Below the pieces are notes generated by a model. It saw only the letters and a list, made by a program, of their open reading frames with translations. It searched no databases and was not told the origin of the DNA. 64,000 bases of DNA. Origin: Hesseltinella vesiculosa. Its lineage: Eukaryota; Mucoromycota; Mucoromycetes; Mucorales; Cunninghamellaceae. Shown piece after piece: positions 10,800 to 23,320 of the stretch (within the stretch, counting starts at the first letter, position 1; each line of letters opens with the position of its first letter). The stretch spans positions 186,001-250,000 of the forward strand of contig MCGT01000028.1 in NCBI GenBank assembly GCA_002104935.1. The letters run 5' to 3'. Position numbers and translations under genes: made by a program.

Positions 10800-13700
10800 A
10801 TGGCTGGGAAGAGAAAGAGAAAGCAAGTTGATCCTTTAACAGAGGAACTGTCCCGACTTGAAAAGATCTTTTATAAAATATCTCCTGTATGTGCTTTTTG
10901 GGAAGCTCGACTGACGTCTATGCTCACATTGCAAAGTTTGCAACAAGCCGTACCCGACCTGTCGCTAGAAGATCTCGCCAAAATCAAAACGGTCGTCCCC
11001 AGATTTATCCATTACGAATACATAAACGATGGCACAGCTGTTCAAGTTCAATTCGGTAAGCCTGCCACTCGACTTGCTACCCTAGCCAAGCATGCCAGAT
11101 CAGCTGGGGATGGCGGCGATTCTGTGACACGAAGTGAAGCCGCGAAACATCTCACATCAATGAAAACGATGACAGCCACTGTGACAAAGAACAATGCCAT
11201 GTTTACCAAGGCCTTAGCCGCATTCATGAGCAAACATGGCATTGACAAGGCCGATGCTGTTTTGAGCGAAGAAGCTGCCCACCATTTTCTCCCTGCACCC
11301 CAGCACAGCGTCGCCCCGCCCGTGAACGAAACCGCAGCACTCGTTGGTTCGCAGCAAACCTTGCAGGTCGATGACTTGGTAAAAGACATGCGATATCAGC
11401 CCTTTTACAAGGATCAAATGGATTCTCCACAATGTCAAATCACGTTTTCGGCTTCACCTGGAAATTTCGGTAAGGCATCTCCCCAAAAGCGATACGCATG
11501 GCTGACGGACGCTTTATTGTCTTAGGCGAGCTCGCTCTCCCTCTCTCTCCAGAACTGTTAGCTGTGCTGGAAGACAATGGTGTCCATCGGTTTTATTTAC
11601 ATCAAGCCATGGCCATCGACGCGATCCGCAGCAAGAAGCATGTGATCGTATCCACCTCCACTGCCAGGTAAACACCATCCTATTTCATCTTGGAGAAAAC
11701 ACCTAACCAAGCGATCTTCTTAGTGGCAAGTCATTGATTTACCAAGTCCCATTGATGGAGGCTCTGCTTGAAGATCCATCTACACGTGCACTGTTTATCT
11801 TTCCAACAAAATCTCTTGCCCAAGACCAGCAGCGGTCCTTGCAGGCATGGATGGCCTCTGTGCCTTCCTTGGAATCTGTCAAAGTGGCCACCTATGACGG
11901 CGATACCCCATTTGAGCAACGGGCTCGAATACGCGCCACCGCCAACGTGATTATCACGAACCCCGACATGATCCACCACTCCATCATCCCAAACGCCCGA
12001 GACCGCTGGCAGGATTTTTTTCCTCGACTTCGCTTCATCGTTATTGACGGTAGGACCAAGAGCTCAAGGAAAGGGCAGCCTGTCACTAATGTTACACTAT
12101 CTAACTCGTCTTTTTTTTTTTTCCACCAGAAATCCATGTCTATCACGACATCTTTGGTGCCCATGTTAGCCTTATTTTGCGTCGAATGCTCCGCGTTTGT
12201 TGCCATATCTTTAACAATCAAGACATTCGTGTCATATCTTGTAGTGCCACGCTCAAAGAGCCTGATTTACACATGCACCGTCTCGTTGGTCCCACAGTCG
12301 AAAACATTGTTTCCATTGAAGAAGATGGTGCCCCCAAAGTCTAAAAGTAAGAAAAAAAACCCATAAGAAAATAATATCGCGCCATTACACGTAGTTGATA
12401 TCCACATTCTTTCCCCACCCTCGCTGAGAGTAGAAAGTCGTTCTTTGGAATCCTCCCCTGACTGATAGACCAACACCAGGCGTACGACGAAGCGCGATTG
12501 CCGAATCAGCCGACCTGTTAGTGTATTTGGTATCAAGAAACGTGCGCACCATCGTCTTTTGCAAGCTACGTAAGACATGCGAATTGCTGATGAAACAGGT
12601 CCGAGAATTATTAAAGGATCGCCACGATATGTTGTCCAAGATCATGTCCTATCGTGGAGGATATACACCTGCCTCTCGACGCTTGATTGAACAGCAAATG
12701 TTCCGCAATGAACTGTTAGCTGTCATTTCTACAAATGCGCTGGAACTCGGTATTGATATTGGATCGCTAGATGCTGTTATGATGGTTGGCATCCCATGGT
12801 CACTGGCAGCTTTTGTAAAGGGGGACCTAGATCTTCGTACTACATCTTTCCCCCCCTAGTACCTTCCTCACACTTTGTTATTTTTGAACAGTGGCAACAA
12901 TCAGGGCGTGCCGGAAGGCGCCATAATGAATCCTTAACTTTGGTGGTGGCTGACCAGAATCCTCTGGATCAATTTTACGCTGTACGGTCTACAAAGTCAA
13001 GGAAAAAAACACCGTCGTCAGACTCATGCCATTCCTTCTCCAATTTCTACACAGTCTCATCCGCAACAACTGTTTACCCGTTCTATCCCTCCTCTCATCT
13101 TGGAAATCGAGGAGAATCAAATCCTTGAAGATCACCTGCAGTGTGCTGCATACGAGCTGCCGATTGATCTTTTACATGACGGAGCTTACTTTGGCCCCCG
13201 TCTAGGAGCTATATGCACATCCAAACTTAAGTTCATCCCTGAATCAAATGTAAGGAGAGCGGGGAAGGATACGAGGAGAGTAAGGCTAATGCTACATTCT
13301 TTCTATGCGGCTAGTTCTTTCGGCCGCATCCGTCCAAAATATATCCTCATCCACCATCACACCATGTACAAATACGAGGCATCATTGAGAATGAGACTAT
13401 AGCCGTAGTCGATGTATCCAACCCGAACGATCACCGCATCCTCGAAGAATTGGAACCAGCCCGTGTCCCCTTTGAAGCCTATGAAGGCGCCATATTCATC
13501 CACAAGGGCATAACATACCTGGTAAAAGAATGCAATTTGGATAAGCAATTTGTGAAAGTGCAAATGGTCCGGGTGGATTGGATAACACGACAACGCGACT
13601 ATACTAATGTGAATTCGGTGTCAACACAATTCAAGCGTGATTTGGGCCCAACCTGGGTGTCTTATGGCGAAGTTGAGCGAGAGACCGTCGTCTTTGGCTA

Positions 13701-14223
13701 CTACAAACTCGATAAACGAGGTCGGATCTTGGATACATATGAAATCAACATGGATCCCATCTTACGCAAAGGCACTGGACTGTGGATAGATCTGCCAAGC
13801 GACTGCGTGCGTGAACTCGAGACTCGTGATATTGATCCCATGTCGGCCATTCACGCTACTGCACATCTTATGATTTCACAAATTGCGCACTTGTTGTCAC
13901 ACTCTCCATTAATTTCAGGTATCAGCACAGAGTGCAAGAGCCCATTTGCCACCAGACATCGTCCTACTCGTGTCATCCTGTACGAATCCTACGCCGGCAT
14001 CCTGCGCAACGTCTACCAAGGTTTCGAACGACTTCTTTCTCTCTGTTATGATTGCATCAGTCAATGTCCCTGCAAAGACGGATGTCCCCATTGCATCTAT
14101 ATCAGCACCTGCACTGAAGAAAATCTCCTCTGCTCAAAAATCGGCGCTCTAGTCGTTCTCCACGCATTACTCCATTCCCAGAAACCGCGTCCTGAAAATA
14201 AATTTGTTCTAGTCGGAAGATAG
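10800..14223 (+). CDS. HRQ1: HRQ1 (RecQ4-related) DNA helicase
   Basis: A 3'-5' superfamily 2 DNA helicase of interstrand crosslink repair and genome maintenance. Eight exons (10800-11469, 11526-11667, 11724-12049, 12130-12338, 12434-12814, 12892-12981, 13055-13249, 13315-14223) are phase-consistent and give 973 residues. Motifs in order: FYLHQAMAIDAI, Walker A STASGKS (split by an intron), IFPTKSLAQDQ, TNPDMIHHS, DEIH across the third intron, SCSATLKEP, VFCKLRKTCE, and STNALELGIDIG. WQQSGRAGRR follows, then the Hrq1-specific C-terminal domain FEAYEGAIFIHKG, VDWITRQRDYTNV and the cysteine cluster CPCKDGCPHCIYISTC. The intron after exon 4 uses a weak donor (GTCTAA). The start is the ATG at 10800, before MAGKRKRKQ. 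Confidence 0.94.
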
Positions 14224-15336
14224 ATTTCTCATGTTCTACGAAAAAAAAAAAAAAATAAGAAACGCTACACAGCACAATTCAGTGGTTAGATTGCTGTGAT
14301 ATTTTGTAAGGGTGTGCAACATGCTTTGTTGATTAAGTAGCTGAAAAAAATAGGTCCATTAGTGAACGTCGCCCGGCCAACATTTGCTTACTTTCGTTTT
14401 GACACCGTTGGTTCTCCAGCCAAAAAAAAAAAAATGAAAAATCGGCCATTTTCACCAGGGGAACCCCCTGGGCTAACAAGAACCGTGCAATAATTATAGC
14501 TCTAAATAAATTTACCTCAATTATACATACCAGGACAAAAGAATGAGAAATGGCCGTGATTAAAAACTGCAACAGTGTCAGCCACAGGGAAGACAAGGGG
14601 CGTACTTGATTTTACTTTCTCACGCGCTTGAAAACTGGCACACTGTCTTGATTAGTTCACCTGGCAAAATTATATTAATGAAAAGTTTGCGGGTTCAAAT
14701 GAATACCAAGGTAGCGGCCAAATGATGACAGAAATCCGTTGAATTGGTCACACCCAGTTTTTCGGTGTGAACATTGAAATTGGAAATCTTCAAGGTTACG
14801 ATGTGTGGCAACCGGAGCACAATTCAAAATGGAAGCTGCAGTTTCAGTGTAACAATTCCTGGTGATTTTTTCCCAAATGTGATGACAAACACAGTTTCAA
14901 TCGCAAGGTGGTGAACGTAGTATTAAAATAGGATTGCATGGGCAACGCGATTTGACCCTGCATGTGCAGCCCCAGCAGTCTGAGAATGCATTTGATGCCC
15001 GATATGCACTTAATTGTGAACCCCAAATGGAATAGGGTTGACAACTCCAAATGAGGCGTACCAATTTTTTTTTTGAAGTCTTGCCTTTGTGTTAAATAAA
15101 AGAGGGTAGCTGTGGCTGGCAATTGGATCATCACCCTAACAGAAAGGTGATGATTTTTGATAACAAGTCCAAGTGTCGTCTGGGGTCAAAATCTTGAAAA
15201 AAGAAGGCGATTGTAACTGTCACCTCCTTACAAATTTGACTAGTTGATCATTTACTTTTTTGGCAAAAAACTTCGATTGCAAAAATTGGTATAAAACGCT
15301 CACCAAAAAAAAAAAAAAAGTAACTCTCACTCAAAA
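14224..15336. other. gene-free stretch carrying a dispersed repeat copy
   Basis: No protein-like ORF. The first part (about 14263-14485) is a copy of the dispersed repeat described separately. The rest is A/T-rich, with short degenerate frames. An A run at about 15305-15319 lies just upstream of the next ATG. Confidence 0.5.
14263..14485 (+). repeat. copy 1 of a dispersed non-coding repeat
   Basis: It begins near CTACACAGCA and ends near the core ATCGGCCATTTTCACCAGGG followed by a run of C. The same order of blocks recurs at 22520-22760, 23112-23320, 23855-23965, 33850-34325, 34640-34900 and 44340-44640. It has no coding potential and looks like a MITE or foldback-derived element. Confidence 0.65.
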
Positions 15337-16479
15337 ATGTATTTTCCAGAGGAATCATTCAACGGCAGCTATCAGGCGATTGATGTGAAGAGATCTCCCC
15401 TGGCAAATTGCCCTCGTGGCATCATCCTTCACCAGTTTGCCTACGTCTGGAGCTTGCTGCTTTGCCAATGGAATGATGACTTATTCCATGCTTTTTATGA
15501 CATGACACTTTACACAAAGCATGCGCACAGTTGCCGCTGTGGTGCCACCCCAACGTTGGATGGCTATGTGTACTATGCTGAAAAAAACGGCGGCCAAATC
15601 ACCAATGCACCAGAGCTCTGGGAAGACATAAACGCATGGCTTCAAAGCGGTCCCAATAGCCCACCTGCTAGCACAACCAAGGCCAACACGTATGCCTGTG
15701 GTTTGACTGCCTGGCTTGGTGCGCGTGCCTATGGTGGCCATGTTTTGCGCGACCAGGATTATCAAGATGCTGGCCAACTATTACTGGACCACTGCCTCTA
15801 TGAGCGAGTGCTAGCACGCAGGCGCACCATGGACTGTGGTCTAGATGGAGGGGTGCGTGGTATGTCGTTCGATAAAATCTGCCACCAAGTGATTTCTAAT
15901 CGCAAGGCTGCTGTAAACGATATGAAGCACACTGGAAAAACTGCTGGTATGGCTAAACTGCTGCTTATTCATTCTCTTGGCTACTTATGGGTGTATGACT
16001 CTGACTCGTTAAAGCTGCTTTCTATGGACGTTGGTGTTCAAGTCTGCACTCTTGCTCGCCAAGCACAGCTGTACGAAGAGAAAACGGGCATCGTAGATTC
16101 CCACATCTCGGGCGGGCCGTTGGATGCCACTAGCCTTTGTGAAGGTCTCTGGCTGACACCGCGTCAACAAACAACCTCACAGGCCGAATGCTTCACTAAT
16201 CAATCTACGCAGAAAGACAGCGACAGAGCCAACATCATACAAGTGCTTGAGGAGATCCCATGCCAATGCTCTGATGCGTGCGCCAAACGAGTGCGAGCTC
16301 ACAGCTACATCGCGACTCAGGTCTCACAGATTGTCCGGGGTGAGCTGAGTATTGCCGATGATGACATTGATTTCTTGCATGACTCTTGGCAACACCTTGC
16401 CAACCTCTGTATCGGTTGCCCTCGAGATGTTTCTGCACTATTGTACTCCTCCTCCTCTGCTCTATGGCTTATGCAATAG
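15337..16479 (+). CDS. unrecognised cysteine-rich protein of 380 residues
   Basis: A single long ORF with a clear ATG, no obvious intron and good coding texture, but no family I recognise. It has cysteine/histidine groups (HSCRCG near residue 65, then scattered CGL, DHCLYE, MDCGLDGG). A second cluster near residue 310 (CQCSDACAKR) could bind metal. The middle (about residues 195-255) has alternating hydrophobic segments but no clear membrane helix or signal peptide. It sits alone between repeat-bearing DNA and the ATPase gene. It may be a lineage-specific gene or cargo of a mobile element. I assign no function. Confidence 0.6.
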   Translation: MYFPEESFNGSYQAIDVKRSPLANCPRGIILHQFAYVWSLLLCQWNDDLFHAFYDMTLYTKHAHSCRCGATPTLDGYVYYAEKNGGQITNAPELWEDINAWLQSGPNSPPASTTKANTYACGLTAWLGARAYGGHVLRDQDYQDAGQLLLDHCLYERVLARRRTMDCGLDGGVRGMSFDKICHQVISNRKAAVNDMKHTGKTAGMAKLLLIHSLGYLWVYDSDSLKLLSMDVGVQVCTLARQAQLYEEKTGIVDSHISGGPLDATSLCEGLWLTPRQQTTSQAECFTNQSTQKDSDRANIIQVLEEIPCQCSDACAKRVRAHSYIATQVSQIVRGELSIADDDIDFLHDSWQHLANLCIGCPRDVSALLYSSSSALWLMQ

Positions 16480-18313
16480 TTCGTTTTCCAACTGCTTTCT
16501 AATAAAATCATCAAACCAATGGCCTTTCGACCTTTTTTTTTTTTTTTTTTTTTTTCAAATGAGACGTGCATAGCAAGAACAAAGGCATAGCACATTACAT
16601 TGTGAAACGTGTTTAGAATACCCAGATATTTTTTATAAATCAGTTGAAAGAACAGAAAATAAAGGTTCAAAGCCAGGACTTCGAACGCAAAGGCGCCCAA
16701 GAAACAATCTGGTGAATGGAGAAAGTCAATGCCAGCTGCTTTTTGTTTACCATGCTGAGCTTCTTAAGACAGCAATATGCCATGCGTGATTAATATTTCT
16801 GAAGCGATAAGCATGTCAGGGGTAACAAAAAAGATATGCACTGCAGAGGGTCCAGAGCCCACCGCCCATTTTTTTTATGCTTCTCCTTGTGGTCACTTTG
16901 CATAACCAAGAAGAGGGTGCATACGGCAACTTTTATTGGCCAATGTCAGGAGGGCCAGATAATAAGCGCTGATTGGCTCATTTTCAGTGCCACGCTACAC
17001 GTTCATTCCCCGATTACCTGACTGACCTAGGCCAGAGCCGAACCGACCCCTTGGCCGTCAGGTACTCACACGTTGCGTATTTTTGTATCATCGCTTGATG
17101 CTTACCTTATGTACCATGCGCCTCGCCATTCTGTTCCCCTAACAAGCTAGCAGCGTTTTCAGAATAAACTGCGGGAGCTTGGGTCATTGGGAAGGTGGTT
17201 TTCAGCAAGACGCACGTGCTTGCACTGTGTAAACGAAAAGAAAGTAATATTTATTTGCAGATGCCATGCTTATTTCGGTTGCGGAATAAGGTGTAGGATG
17301 GCAACAAAAATGGGTCAGTTCTATCTAAAGAGAGAGAGGTCATGCGCAAAGAGCCTGGGAAAGTTAGTAAAAAGCTCCGGAAAGGGTTTCTTTGAAACAA
17401 ATAAAGGGTTAAAAGTTAAGTGAATAGTGTGTGTGATGTCATTTTATTTACCAACCCGCAAAGGTTGCTTAAAGGCCATGTTTTATTGGCCTTTGTAGCG
17501 TGCCTTAAAGGGATTTTAAGCTTGCAGCAGCAGTTTTTGAATGATTTCTGTGATTCGTTTGCAAAACGATGAAAAAAATCTCGGGGGACCAATTTCCATC
17601 AATCAAAAACACAAGTGATCTTGTCGTTTTGGGCTGAATGAAGGTGTGGCGACCAACCAAATGGACAAAATGCCTCAGTGGAATTTTTTTGCATAACCAC
17701 AAGCCTAAATCCCGCACTACGTCGGCCATTGAATCACAACTTCGCACCCAATGGCTAAAAGCGCTCGCGGCCACCTGTAAACACCTTGTAATATTTTTAT
17801 ATTTGCCAACCAAAAAAAAAAATAAAAAAGATTTGCCAAGCTTGGAAATGAGCCATTTTTTTCTGACAAACCACCAAACCGAAGATCTCAAAATTTTTTT
17901 TCATGATGGCCAACCCCCAAAAAAATATGTGGCTGATAAGAGCCAAAAAAAAAAAAAAAAATTTGTTCCAGTGCAATTTCTTCTTCATTCGACAGCGAAA
18001 AAAGCCAAGACGTCGATCTTTTTTCAAAAGATTTGGTTGATTCAGTTTCAAAATGCGGTAAAAGTTGTAGCAGGTTGACCAGTCAGAATTTTTTTCCAAT
18101 TTTCAGATCAGCGAGGCGGAGGATTGACTGGTGTTGGTTTGGCCTGAGGCATTTTCCCAATTTCCTGAAATGGGCGATTTGCTTCTTTCAGATGTCATGT
18201 ATTGGGTTCTGATTTTTGTGGAGTTGACGCAGACGATCAAATTTTCCACAGATTGTGCTCTCTGGGTTCGAACTTGTTTCAAAAATCAAAGGCAATATAA
18301 AAAACCTCTTGCT

Positions 18314-18344
<31 letters not shown>

Positions 18345-18395
18345 CCTTTTCATACTTCCGCCTTCTTTTTCAAGTGTCACATTATATCTAAAGGA
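16480..18395. other. 1.9 kb intergenic stretch, no gene seen
   Basis: The long upstream region of the P-type ATPase gene. Two CCAAT-type boxes lie near 16936-16944 and 16972-16980. A small perfect hairpin (AAAGGCCA paired with TGGCCTTT) lies at about 17471-17494. Several T and A runs occur, the longest at 16532-16555 and 18317-18344, the latter pyrimidine-rich and just before the start codon. Frames between 17500 and 18380 are low-complexity and not protein-like. Confidence 0.45.
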
Positions 18396-21300
18396 ATGCC
18401 TGGTGCTGATCCTGAGAAACAAATTGTCTCCCACTTGGAATTCCAAGATGCGGTGGCAGTTCATCAACCTCAACGTACTTTATCTCGTCGAAACTCCACC
18501 CAATCCACCACAGGCGAAAAAGTCGAACCCGGTTATGAACAAATCCCTATCAAGTTTCGTACGCTGTCCATCAACGTGACCAACTCGATTGGTGGTGACA
18601 CCGCCGAAACTGTGGGCAAAAAGAAGAAGGATATGGACGATTCCGAATACTTTGCATCGCTCAGCTTCCACAAACTTTCCAACGATGACATCGTCAAGCA
18701 GCTGAACAGCTCTGAAAAGCTCGGTCTGGACTCCACCTCCGCTCAAACCCGTCTGAAGTTGAATGGCCGCAATGTCTTCATCACCCGCCGCCCCAACTAT
18801 GTTTGGAAGATCTTGCGTTATGTGTTTGGAGGGTTCTGTTCCATCTTGTGGATTGGTGTGATTACCTACTTTTTGTGCTGGATGCCCCTCAGTACACCTC
18901 CTATTGTCCCTGGTGGCTCGCCCTCCGTTATCAATTTGGCTCTGGCCATCGTCGTCATGATTGCCATTTTCCTGCAAGCCTCCTTCTCAGCCTTTCAAGA
19001 TTGGTCGACCTCCCGTGTCATGAAGTCCATTTTGGACCTTCTCCCTGCAGAATGTCTGGTCGTCCGTGATGGCCAGACCAAAAAGATTCAAGCCACCGAC
19101 CTTGTGGTGGGTGATATTGTTGAACTTAAGCTCGGAAACAAGGTGCCTGCCGATATCCGTTTGTTGCAAGTATCTAATGACCTGCGTTTTGACCGTGCCA
19201 TCCTGACGGGTGAAGCCGAAGCCGTCGAAGGCGCCACTGAATGCACGGATGACAATTATTTGGAATCCAAGAACATTGCTTTGATGGGCACTCATGTGGT
19301 CAATGGCAGTGGCACTGGTGTGGTTATCTTGACTGGTAAGAAGTCAAACCTCCTATTTTTTTTTCCCTCGGAAGAAGTCCATCATGCTCACCCTCGTTCT
19401 TTTTTATTCCTTTTCCCCATTAGGCAATAACTCGGTGATGGGTCGTATCAACAAACTCACCATGACTGGCAAAGAAAAGAAGACCTTGATTCAGCAAGAA
19501 ATTAGTCGCTTCATTACTATCATTGTTGGGTTGACTATTTTCTTGGTGGCTCTGCTTGTCATTGAATGGGCCGCGTAAGTTTTCCGATGCAATTTATCAG
19601 CTCCGATGGCTTACATCATTGTTTTTTTTTTTTTTCTTCTTCTTCTTCAAAATATAGCTTCTTGCACATCAAATATCCTGACTTCCAAAATGTCGTTGCC
19701 CTGTTGATGAACCTCATGGGCTGTGTTGTTGGTAAGTCCTACAAAAAAAAAGTGATTTGAGCTGAGTTTTTCTTTTTTTTGCTCTGTCTCGCAGCTTTCA
19801 TTCCCGAAGGTGTGCCTGTAGGTGTAGCCATGACCATGATGATGATTGCCAACCGTATGAAGAAGAACAACGTTTTGCCCAAAGGCTTGACCACTGTTGA
19901 AACGCTTGGCTGTGTGAATGTGATTTGTTCCGATAAGACCGGTACCTTGACTCAAAATCGCATGTTTGTGGTCAACACTGGCTTTGCCGATGGCGAAAGC
20001 ACTCCCGACGCCTGTCACGATGTCCTTGTCACCGGCACCAAAAAAGAACTGACAACCTCTATCAAACAATTGCATTTGGCTGCCTATTTCTGTAATAATG
20101 CTTCTTTCGATCCCGATACCATGGACTTGCCTGTGCCTGAACGTGAAGTGAACGGCGATGCCACCGACAGCGCTATTCTCCGCTTTGCTGCTACACTTGG
20201 TCCTGATACCTATGGTGAAGAAGCCTTTGTCCGCACCTTTGAAATCCCCTTTAACTCCAAGAACAAGTGGATGTTGGCCATGTACCAGGCCGGCACCAAC
20301 GCCGCTCCCATGAAGGACATCTTTGGCGGCGAAGTCAGGGACTCGCTCGTGTTCGTCAAGGGTGCCCCTGATGTCCTGATGCCCAAGTGCTCGTCTGTCC
20401 TCTGCTCCGAAACCAACACCGTCGAACCCCTCACCGATGCTTATGCCGAAAAGATCCGTGTCTTGCAAGAAAAGTGGGCCCGCAATGGCCAGCGTGTTCT
20501 TGTGCTCTGCCGCCGCTTCTACGCCTCCAAGCACCCCATCGACTCCAATGCCTTCCAAGATGATATCACCCAAAACGCCGTTCAAGACTTGACCATCATC
20601 GGTCTTGTCGGTATCATGGATCCTCCTCGCCCCGAAATCACCCACACCATTAGCGAATGCCGTCGTGCTGGGGCCCGTTTCTTCATGGTCACTGGTGACT
20701 TTGGTCTGACAGCTGCCGCCATCGCTCGTCAAATTGGCATCTTTACCTCCAGCCGCGACCCTGATACCTACTTGGATGTGACCAAGGTGACTCGTGATGA
20801 TGATGAAAAGTTCCAGGGCACTACTAGTTTGTTGCTGACCGGTGGCGATTTGCTCAAGTTTGGTGATATTGAATGGGACATCGTTTGCAAGGTAAGTTTG
20901 AGCGAAGGCAGGAAACGAGGGAGTCATGAGGAAGGTGGTCTAACGTGATTTTTTATTCCAGTATGAAGAAATTGTGTTTGCTCGTACCAGCCCTACTGAC
21001 AAGCTGAAGATCGTAAAGGAATTCCAAAAGCGTGGTGGCGTGGTTGCTGTGACAGGTGACGGTGTGAACGATGCCCCTGCCCTCAAGGCTGCCGATGTCG
21101 GGGTTGCCATTGTCACCGGTAGTGATGTAGCCATTGAAGCTGCTGATCTCGTCTTGATGGGTCAATTTGATTCCATCACCGAGGCCATCCGTCTTGGCCG
21201 TCTTGTCTTCCAAAACTTGCAAAAAGTCATTGCCTATCTCCTCCCTGCCGGTAGTTGGTCCGGTAAGCATACTTTTCTTTCCCCACTTTTTATTGGCTGG

Positions 21301-22131
21301 ATGCTCATTTATTTTTGCCTGTGCGTTAGAAATCTGGCCTGTGTTGGTTAATGCCTTTGCTGGTGTACCTCTGCCTTTGTCGTCTTTCTTGATGATCATG
21401 ATTTGCTGCTTCACCGATCTGTTCCCTGCTTTGACGATGATTATGGAAGAAGAAGAATTCGATCTTCTTTCTCTGCCTCCTCGTAATGCTAAGCGCGACC
21501 ATTTGATCAACTTGAAGATTTATATCCAAAGCTACCTGTAAGGCAACTGAAAAGGGGAGTGATGGTGCAGAGATGTCAATCTGACGCATTTTTATTTTAC
21601 TTTCTCAGCTTCATGGGCTCTATGCAAACCATCTGCTCCATCGGCATGTTCTTCTACTACCTACAATCTGCCACTGGTCTTACTTGGTACGACTTTGTGG
21701 GCACCTACAGCAACGGTCCTTGGGAAGGCAAAGGTTTCGGTGTCAGCCCTGATGGTGTCGTTCTTAGCGCTTCTGATTTCCAATGGCAACTGCAAATCGG
21801 CCAATGTGTCACCTTTGTCACCTTAGTAATCCTGCAATGGGGTAACCTCCTCACCGTGCGCAACAAGCGTGCTTCCATCCTTCAAGCCAACCCTATCTAC
21901 GGCAAGCGCCGCAACCTGTGGCTCTTTGTCGGCTGTGCTATCTCATTGATCATTGCCTTGATTGTCACCGAAATCCCTTGGTTTAACAGCGTCATGCAGA
22001 CCGGCCCTGTCCCTGTCCGTCACTGGTTCCTGCCCATTCCCTTAGCCGTTGGTATCCTTGCTATCGATGAAGTCCGCAAGATTTTAGTCCGCAGTTTCCC
22101 CAAGAGCATTCTTGCCAAGATCGCTTGGTAG
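18396..22131 (+). CDS. P-type cation-transporting ATPase (type II, Na+/K+-ATPase alpha-like)
   Basis: An ATP-driven ion pump, probably at the plasma membrane, of the fungal relatives of Na+/K+- and H+/K+-ATPase catalytic subunits. Seven exons (18396-19335, 19424-19574, 19658-19731, 19795-20891, 20962-21262, 21330-21537, 21609-22131) give 1097 residues. Motifs in order: the actuator loop [11 protein letters not shown], membrane segment 4 [13 protein letters not shown], the phosphorylation site [13 protein letters not shown], nucleotide-binding [26 protein letters not shown], and [19 protein letters not shown]. Four C-terminal hydrophobic segments follow. The actuator motif is TGEA rather than the usual TGES. 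The ion cannot be read from the sequence; Na+, K+ or H+ are all possible. Confidence 0.9.
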
Positions 22132-22299
22132 ACCACATCATCCATATTATTCTATTACCATCCTACTTGTAAATATATAGCTTGTTAATATCCAATCATT
22201 CAAAAAGTCGCAGAACGTATTTTTGGCGAGCAAACCGATTGATTGTGTGTTCAACTCAATCAGCGGCCTCCAGGAGAAAAAAAAAGGTGGCAACATTTT
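22132..22299. other. ATPase 3' flank
   Basis: This 168 bp stretch follows the ATPase stop and contains TGTAAATATATAG, a likely part of its 3' end signal. Repeat-derived sequence starts somewhere between here and 22330. The left edge is fuzzy. Confidence 0.4.
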
Positions 22300-22519
22300 T
22301 CAGCCTCTTTTGACAAGCCAAGCTAAGGAGTGTGATATCGAAACGGGCATGGAAAAAAGGGTTTGGGATTTTTGGATTACTGTTTAATATCGAGGGTAGG
22401 GTGTTGGTATTATTACCAGCTGCCCTGGTGCATCGGTCACGATTCGAATGCGCTGTGCGGAGATTGATTTGGACCACCAAATTTTTTCGTTTTCATTTTG
22501 GAAAAAAAAAAGCAAAGGA

Positions 22520-22760
22520 TACACTGCACTTTTGAGTGATCAGATCAACCTGATATTTCGTAAGAGGGCACACATGCATGAATTATAATCGTACGGAAAA
22601 GTGCAGGTCAATCGGTGAAGGTCGCCCAGCCAACTTTTGATCATTTTCGTTTTGACATCTCCGATTCCCCTGCTAAAAAAAAAGAAAAATCGGCCATTTT
22701 GGCCAGGGGACCCCCAGGCGATCTGATCAAAATCACAGTGCAAATTTGCTCAAAGTCGAT
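22520..22760 (+). repeat. copy 2 of the dispersed repeat (left outer arm)
   Basis: Same block order as copy 1: a TACACTGCACTTTTGAG block, a GATCAGATCAACCTGA block, then AAATCGGCCATTTTGGCCAG and a C run. Its inverted partner is 34640-34900. Confidence 0.7.
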
Positions 22761-23111
22761 TCGCCTCAAATTTTGTATGCGAGTTCAAAATGATAGGATT
22801 TGACTATGATAAAACTTGCAGCTCTCTCCGGCCGTGGAGGGAAGAGTTAGAAGGTTGACAACCAAATGCCTTGTGTGCACCGGTTCAACCATCAAAGGCG
22901 CTGTGCGGAGATTGGTTTTAACCAGCTAATTTCTTTTTCATCATTGGAAAACCCCTCTGCTCTACTTTTTCAGCAAGCATATCTCTCCAGTGTGGATTGA
23001 CCTCTGTTACAGTTACGTCTCCTTTGCTCGGCATTATCCTGGCGCGCTCGTAATATACTTGTAGAACTCCGACCAAGAGCCTTTCAATCTTTTTTTTTTA
23101 AAAAAAAACTA

Positions 23112-23320
23112 ATGCTACACAGCATTTTTGAGAGATCAGATCAGTCTGAAATTTTTCAAAGGTGTACAAATACGTGAATGAGGAAAGTGCAGGAAATGCA
23201 TGGCAATTGGGGTATGTTGCCCTGCCAGTGTTTTGTCACTTTTGTTTTGACATTTCTGATTCCCCAGCTAAAAAATAAAAAAAATAGTCATTTTCACCAG
23301 GGGACCCCTAGGCGATATGT
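23112..23320 (+). repeat. copy 3 of the dispersed repeat (left arm)
   Basis: Starts CTACACAGCATTTTTGAGAG and ends with TCATTTTCACCAGGGGACCC. The inverted counterpart in the right arm is split by an insertion (33850-33906 and 34155-34325). Confidence 0.7.

Noticed and set aside
18240..18300. Possible tRNA T-loop (GGTTCGAAC)
   Set aside because: No matching acceptor stem, D-arm or anticodon stem around it. I found no convincing tRNA gene anywhere in the window.
19647..20927. Long minus-strand frame (426 codons) antisense to the P-type ATPase
   Set aside because: It mirrors the codon pattern of the real ATPase exon on the other strand and has no family features.
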